DNA of 34,394 nucleotides from Cruorifilaria tuberocauda (Eukaryota > Nematoda > Chromadorea > Rhabditida > Onchocercidae). The notes beneath the pieces were generated by a model, which was not told where the DNA came from, did no database searches, and worked only from the letters and a program-made list of their open reading frames with translations. The position numbers and the translations under genes are program-made. This document shows positions 31,601-34,394 of this stretch, piece by piece. Location: positions 1 through 34,394 of the forward strand of contig JABVXU010000564.1 of NCBI GenBank assembly GCA_013365365.1, given 5' to 3'. Positions within the stretch are counted from its first letter, which is position 1; each line of letters begins with the position of its first letter.

Positions 31601-32930
31601 AGTTCCACTTCTACCATATTCATTACGTGTAGGGAATACTCGATAATCACCCACGGGTAAACGCCTGAATGATTTTCCAAAATAATCAGTTGACCTATTA
31701 GGTAATGAATAATCACGTCGATCAATGGAAGGATACTGATCACCATCTACTGTTAAAGTCCTGAAATTTCAAAATACATTCTTAATTAGTACTATTATAA
31801 TTTAAACTTTCAATCTGAAATTTCATTATACATTCTTAATTAATAGTATTATTAGTTAATTTTTAGTAAATTATAGAAATATTATTTTCATTACCTGTTT
31901 CGTGGTAGTCGACGATCACCAGCATGATCGTAACTACGTGATTTCAATGAACCCCAACGCATTCGTCGTAACGATGGTTCCAGCGGTGTCGCAGCATCTG
32001 AACGACGTCTTACAGGTGGCATTAAATCATCTTTTGCAATTTCAATGACCATATTTGATGGTACAAGTCCAATACGATGACCAATTTGACCAGTGTAAAA
32101 ACCATCTTGATCAACATCACCAAAAACCTAAAATAAAATCAATCACTCAACCACTGACTCAATTATTTAATTATCTAATCATTCATTTACTTAATTTTGA
32201 AAAACAATAATAACAATACTATCAATGATTATGATTTAAAAAAAAGAAGTGAAGAAAGTACAAGAGAGAAAGAGAGAAAGAGAAATTACCTTAATTAACT
32301 GATGTTTCCGAAATGAAAGTTCTTCCTGTTGTGCGTTTGCATTTGGACTCATATGATGTGAATAATCAAATAATGCCACAAACCATCTGTTATCAAAATT
32401 TTGTCAAATTAAAATCATTCAAAACATATGAGATAATCATTATGATCTGATATGATAATGATATCAACATGATGATAATACGATAATCATCTGGCAAGCA
32501 AAAAAAATCATTGTCAATTAAAGAATTAGCAAATTGATAAATGAATTTGAAAAATTACAAAATTATGCTAACATTTTCTTTTAATGAATTAATTTAGCAA
32601 AAAAAAAAAAAAAAAGAATACTTAAAGTATTACTTAAATACACAGCGAATAAAAAAAGTATTTTAAGTATTATTCAAAATGAATATTTAAAATTTTATAG
32701 CTTAATTTTTTTCAAAAAAGAAATGAATGAAAATTAATCAAATGATAAACCTGCATGAAAAATCATCAAGTGCCATAGGTCGAAGATCTGGTTCACTTCT
32801 TGTGCTACACAATTCTTCCGAACGTACACGTGCAACCGGAAGTGGTGCAAAATTTTCCGTACGAGTAGGGAAATTTGCTAACGAACGTCCTAATCGATCA
32901 TCCGTACGACTTCGTAAATAATGTTCAAAT
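28616..32930 (-). CDS. rimb-1: RIM-binding protein, C-terminal part with SH3 domains II and III (5'-truncated by window edge)
   Basis: Minus-strand exons are 32930-32751, 32386-32290, 32127-31895, 31760-31518, 31376-31104, 30922-30698, 30237-30141, 29829-29551, 29027-28827 and 28627-28616, about 612 codons. The first exon begins at phase 2, so earlier exons lie right of the window. SH3-II (32386 to about 32035) reads [20 protein letters not shown], then [22 protein letters not shown]3-III (about 30209 to 29713) reads [20 protein letters not shown], then [20 protein letters not shown]. These are the paired C-terminal SH3 domains of RIM-BPs, which bind PxxP motifs in RIM and voltage-gated calcium channels at presynaptic active zones. 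Between them lies a roughly 303-residue linker rich in R, E, D and Y, versus about 50 in vertebrates. After SH3-III come polyQ and a basic tail. The last exon (KKQ-stop) is the least certain. Confidence 0.94.
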
Positions 32931-33407
32931 CTAAAATTAAAAAAAAAAATTTTTCATTACATCAATTTTCCATTCTAATAAAATTAAAAATTTTTAACTC
33001 TAAAAATTAAAGAATTTATAATTGAGAAATTATAATGAATAATTTAATTTTTTCTTTTTTCAATGATAAATTTTGATATAATAGTTTATTTGATAAAAAA
33101 TAGTTTACTTGAAAATTCATTTCATAAAATAGTTTATTTGATTTAAAAAAAAAAAAAACTAAAAGATTTAGAGAAATATTAAATAGTTAATTTTGAAATA
33201 GCAAATAAAACATTTTTACTTTACTTAAAGTTTTAAACAAAGTAAAAAAGTAAAAAAACGGTTGCAAAAGATAAGAAGCCTAGGAATGGCAATAATAAAA
33301 AAATATATCTTAGACAGCAATAACAACAATAAAATTACATAGGCCTTACTTCTTATATCTTTTATTTCCTATTTTTTTTTAGGATAAATTTCTTTTTCAA
33401 ACAAATA

Positions 33408-33410
<3 letters not shown>

Positions 33411-33446
<36 letters not shown>

Positions 33447-33550
33447 ACAAATGTATATTTTTTTTATGAATGTTTCAAATATCAATAATTCTTTTTCTAC
33501 CTACTTCTCCCTTCCTCTTTCTCTCTCTCTCTTTCTCTTTCTCTCGCCCT
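33411..33550. repeat. Polypyrimidine (CT)n tracts
   Basis: An uninterrupted CT run spans about 33411-33440, followed by a second CT/TTTCTC-rich block at about 33505-33560. On the RIM-binding protein coding strand these are GA tracts. Confidence 0.9.
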
Positions 33551-33839
33551 CTCCCTTTCTTTTCAATACTGTTTCTTATTTTCTTATCACAGACATTTAT
33601 TGTATATGCTTAAACTGAAAAGTATTTTTCCGTATATAACTACTAGACTAGACAAACTAAGTTTGTGATATAAAAGAAGAAATTTTCCCTAAGGCAATGT
33701 TAGCTAAATGGCTTCATTCAAAAGCCTTTTATGCTAGAGCTCTTACATGGACTTAGCATCAACTTCATACCTTTTAATAATATTCGAATATTCAATTTAA
33801 CTTTTATCTTATAGTCTTATTGTTGTTAGTAACAATAGC

Positions 33840-34278
33840 TGTGTTTATTGTTTGAATAATTTATTATTGTTATTATTTATTATTACTATTTATTGCTATC
33901 GTTAATAATTATCATTACTTATTATTATTATTGTCTCATTATTATCAGTAACATTAGCAATAGTGTTATTATATACTATAATAATACTCACGTGATTATT
34001 TATTATTATTATTTATTGCTATCATTAATTATTATAATTACCTATTATTGTTATTCTCATCATTATCAGATTAATAATAGTATTATATGATAGTATTATA
34101 ACAGTAATATCTCATTGGTAGCAGTATTATTATATAGTATAATAATACTCATATTATTATTTATTGCTATCATTAATTACTATAATTACTTATTATTATT
34201 ATTATTATTATTATAATTATTATTATTATTATTATTATTATCATTATTATCATTATTATCATTATTATCATTATTATC

Positions 34279-34314
<36 letters not shown>

Positions 34315-34394
34315 TATTGCTATCATTAATTACTATAATTACTTATTATTATTATTATTACTATTATAATTATTATTATTATTATTATTATTAT
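33840..34394. repeat. ATT-rich minisatellite with recurring TATTGCTATC element
   Basis: ATT trinucleotide runs are interrupted by a recurring element starting TATTGCTATC(A/G)TTAAT at 33891, 34014, 34162 and 34315 (spacings 123, 148 and 153). Blocks containing TATAATAATACTCA recur between them. The window ends inside an ATT run. The short ORF at 33893-34090 is repeat-derived. Confidence 0.85.

Larger units (their letters stand above)
32931..34394 (-). other. Intron of the RIM-binding protein gene, running off the window
   Basis: No exon was found in this 1.46 kb. It must be intronic, because the exon ending at 32930 starts with a split codon. It holds A/T homopolymers, a CT tract (33411-33550) and an ATT-rich minisatellite (33840-34394). 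Confidence 0.7.

Noticed and set aside
1..34394. CRISPR arrays, bacterial operons, insertion sequences or Wolbachia-derived sequence
   Set aside because: No regularly spaced direct repeats, no long intron-free bacterial-type ORFs with ribosome binding sites, and no transposase-like frames were seen.
1..34394. Spliced-leader RNA gene
   Set aside because: The nematode SL1 22-mer was looked for on both strands and not found; only candidate acceptor sites are present.

Overview
The window looks like nuclear DNA of a nematode, most probably a filarial or related spirurid worm. It is strongly AT-rich. Its genes are cut into short exons with GT..TTTCAG-type introns, and several start codons sit only 2-45 nt after a TTTCAG-like site, as expected for spliced-leader trans-splicing. 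Every recognisable protein is a eukaryotic housekeeping or metazoan neuronal protein. The species assignment is an inference; no spliced-leader RNA, rRNA or tRNA gene was found.

Layout from left to right: a one-exon (+) gene for a secreted His/Asp/Trp-rich protein (1555-1899) behind a promoter crowded with TGATAA (GATA-factor) sites; cytochrome b561 (-, 3912-6931); a 3.8 kb gene-free stretch of purine tracts, alternating purine-pyrimidine runs and decayed tandem duplications; V-ATPase subunit D (-, 10757-13202); a small unidentified coiled-coil protein (-, 14842-15940); a tail-anchored acyl-CoA-binding protein of the ACBD5/MAA-1 type (-, 17059-19232); POP5 of RNase P/MRP (-, 20730-22170); mitochondrial-type asparaginyl-tRNA synthetase (-, 22826-25822); a possible 31-codon ORF (-, 26313-26408); a minimal COMM-domain protein (+, 26646-27854); and the 3' part of a RIM-binding protein gene (-, 28616-32930) whose 5' exons lie beyond the right edge. 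The last 1.4 kb is intronic low-complexity DNA. Exon chains were rebuilt by hand from splice sites and reading phase; all junctions given keep frame.

The genes do not form one pathway. Cytochrome b561 and V-ATPase D are both linked to acidic vesicles. POP5 and AsnRS both serve tRNA metabolism and lie in tandem, which would fit co-transcription. ACBD5/MAA-1-type proteins act at endosome or peroxisome membranes, and RIM-binding protein at presynaptic active zones.

I found no sign of a new defence, mobile or biosynthetic system. The points most worth a second look are: a near-identical second copy of POP5 exon 1 and its flanks, lying antisense inside the COMM-gene intron; a roughly 300-residue Arg/Glu/Asp/Tyr-rich linker between two SH3 domains of RIM-binding protein, carried mainly by three frame-neutral exons; an FFAT-like motif in the ACBP protein; the His-rich protein with its GATA cluster; and two long intronic hairpins.
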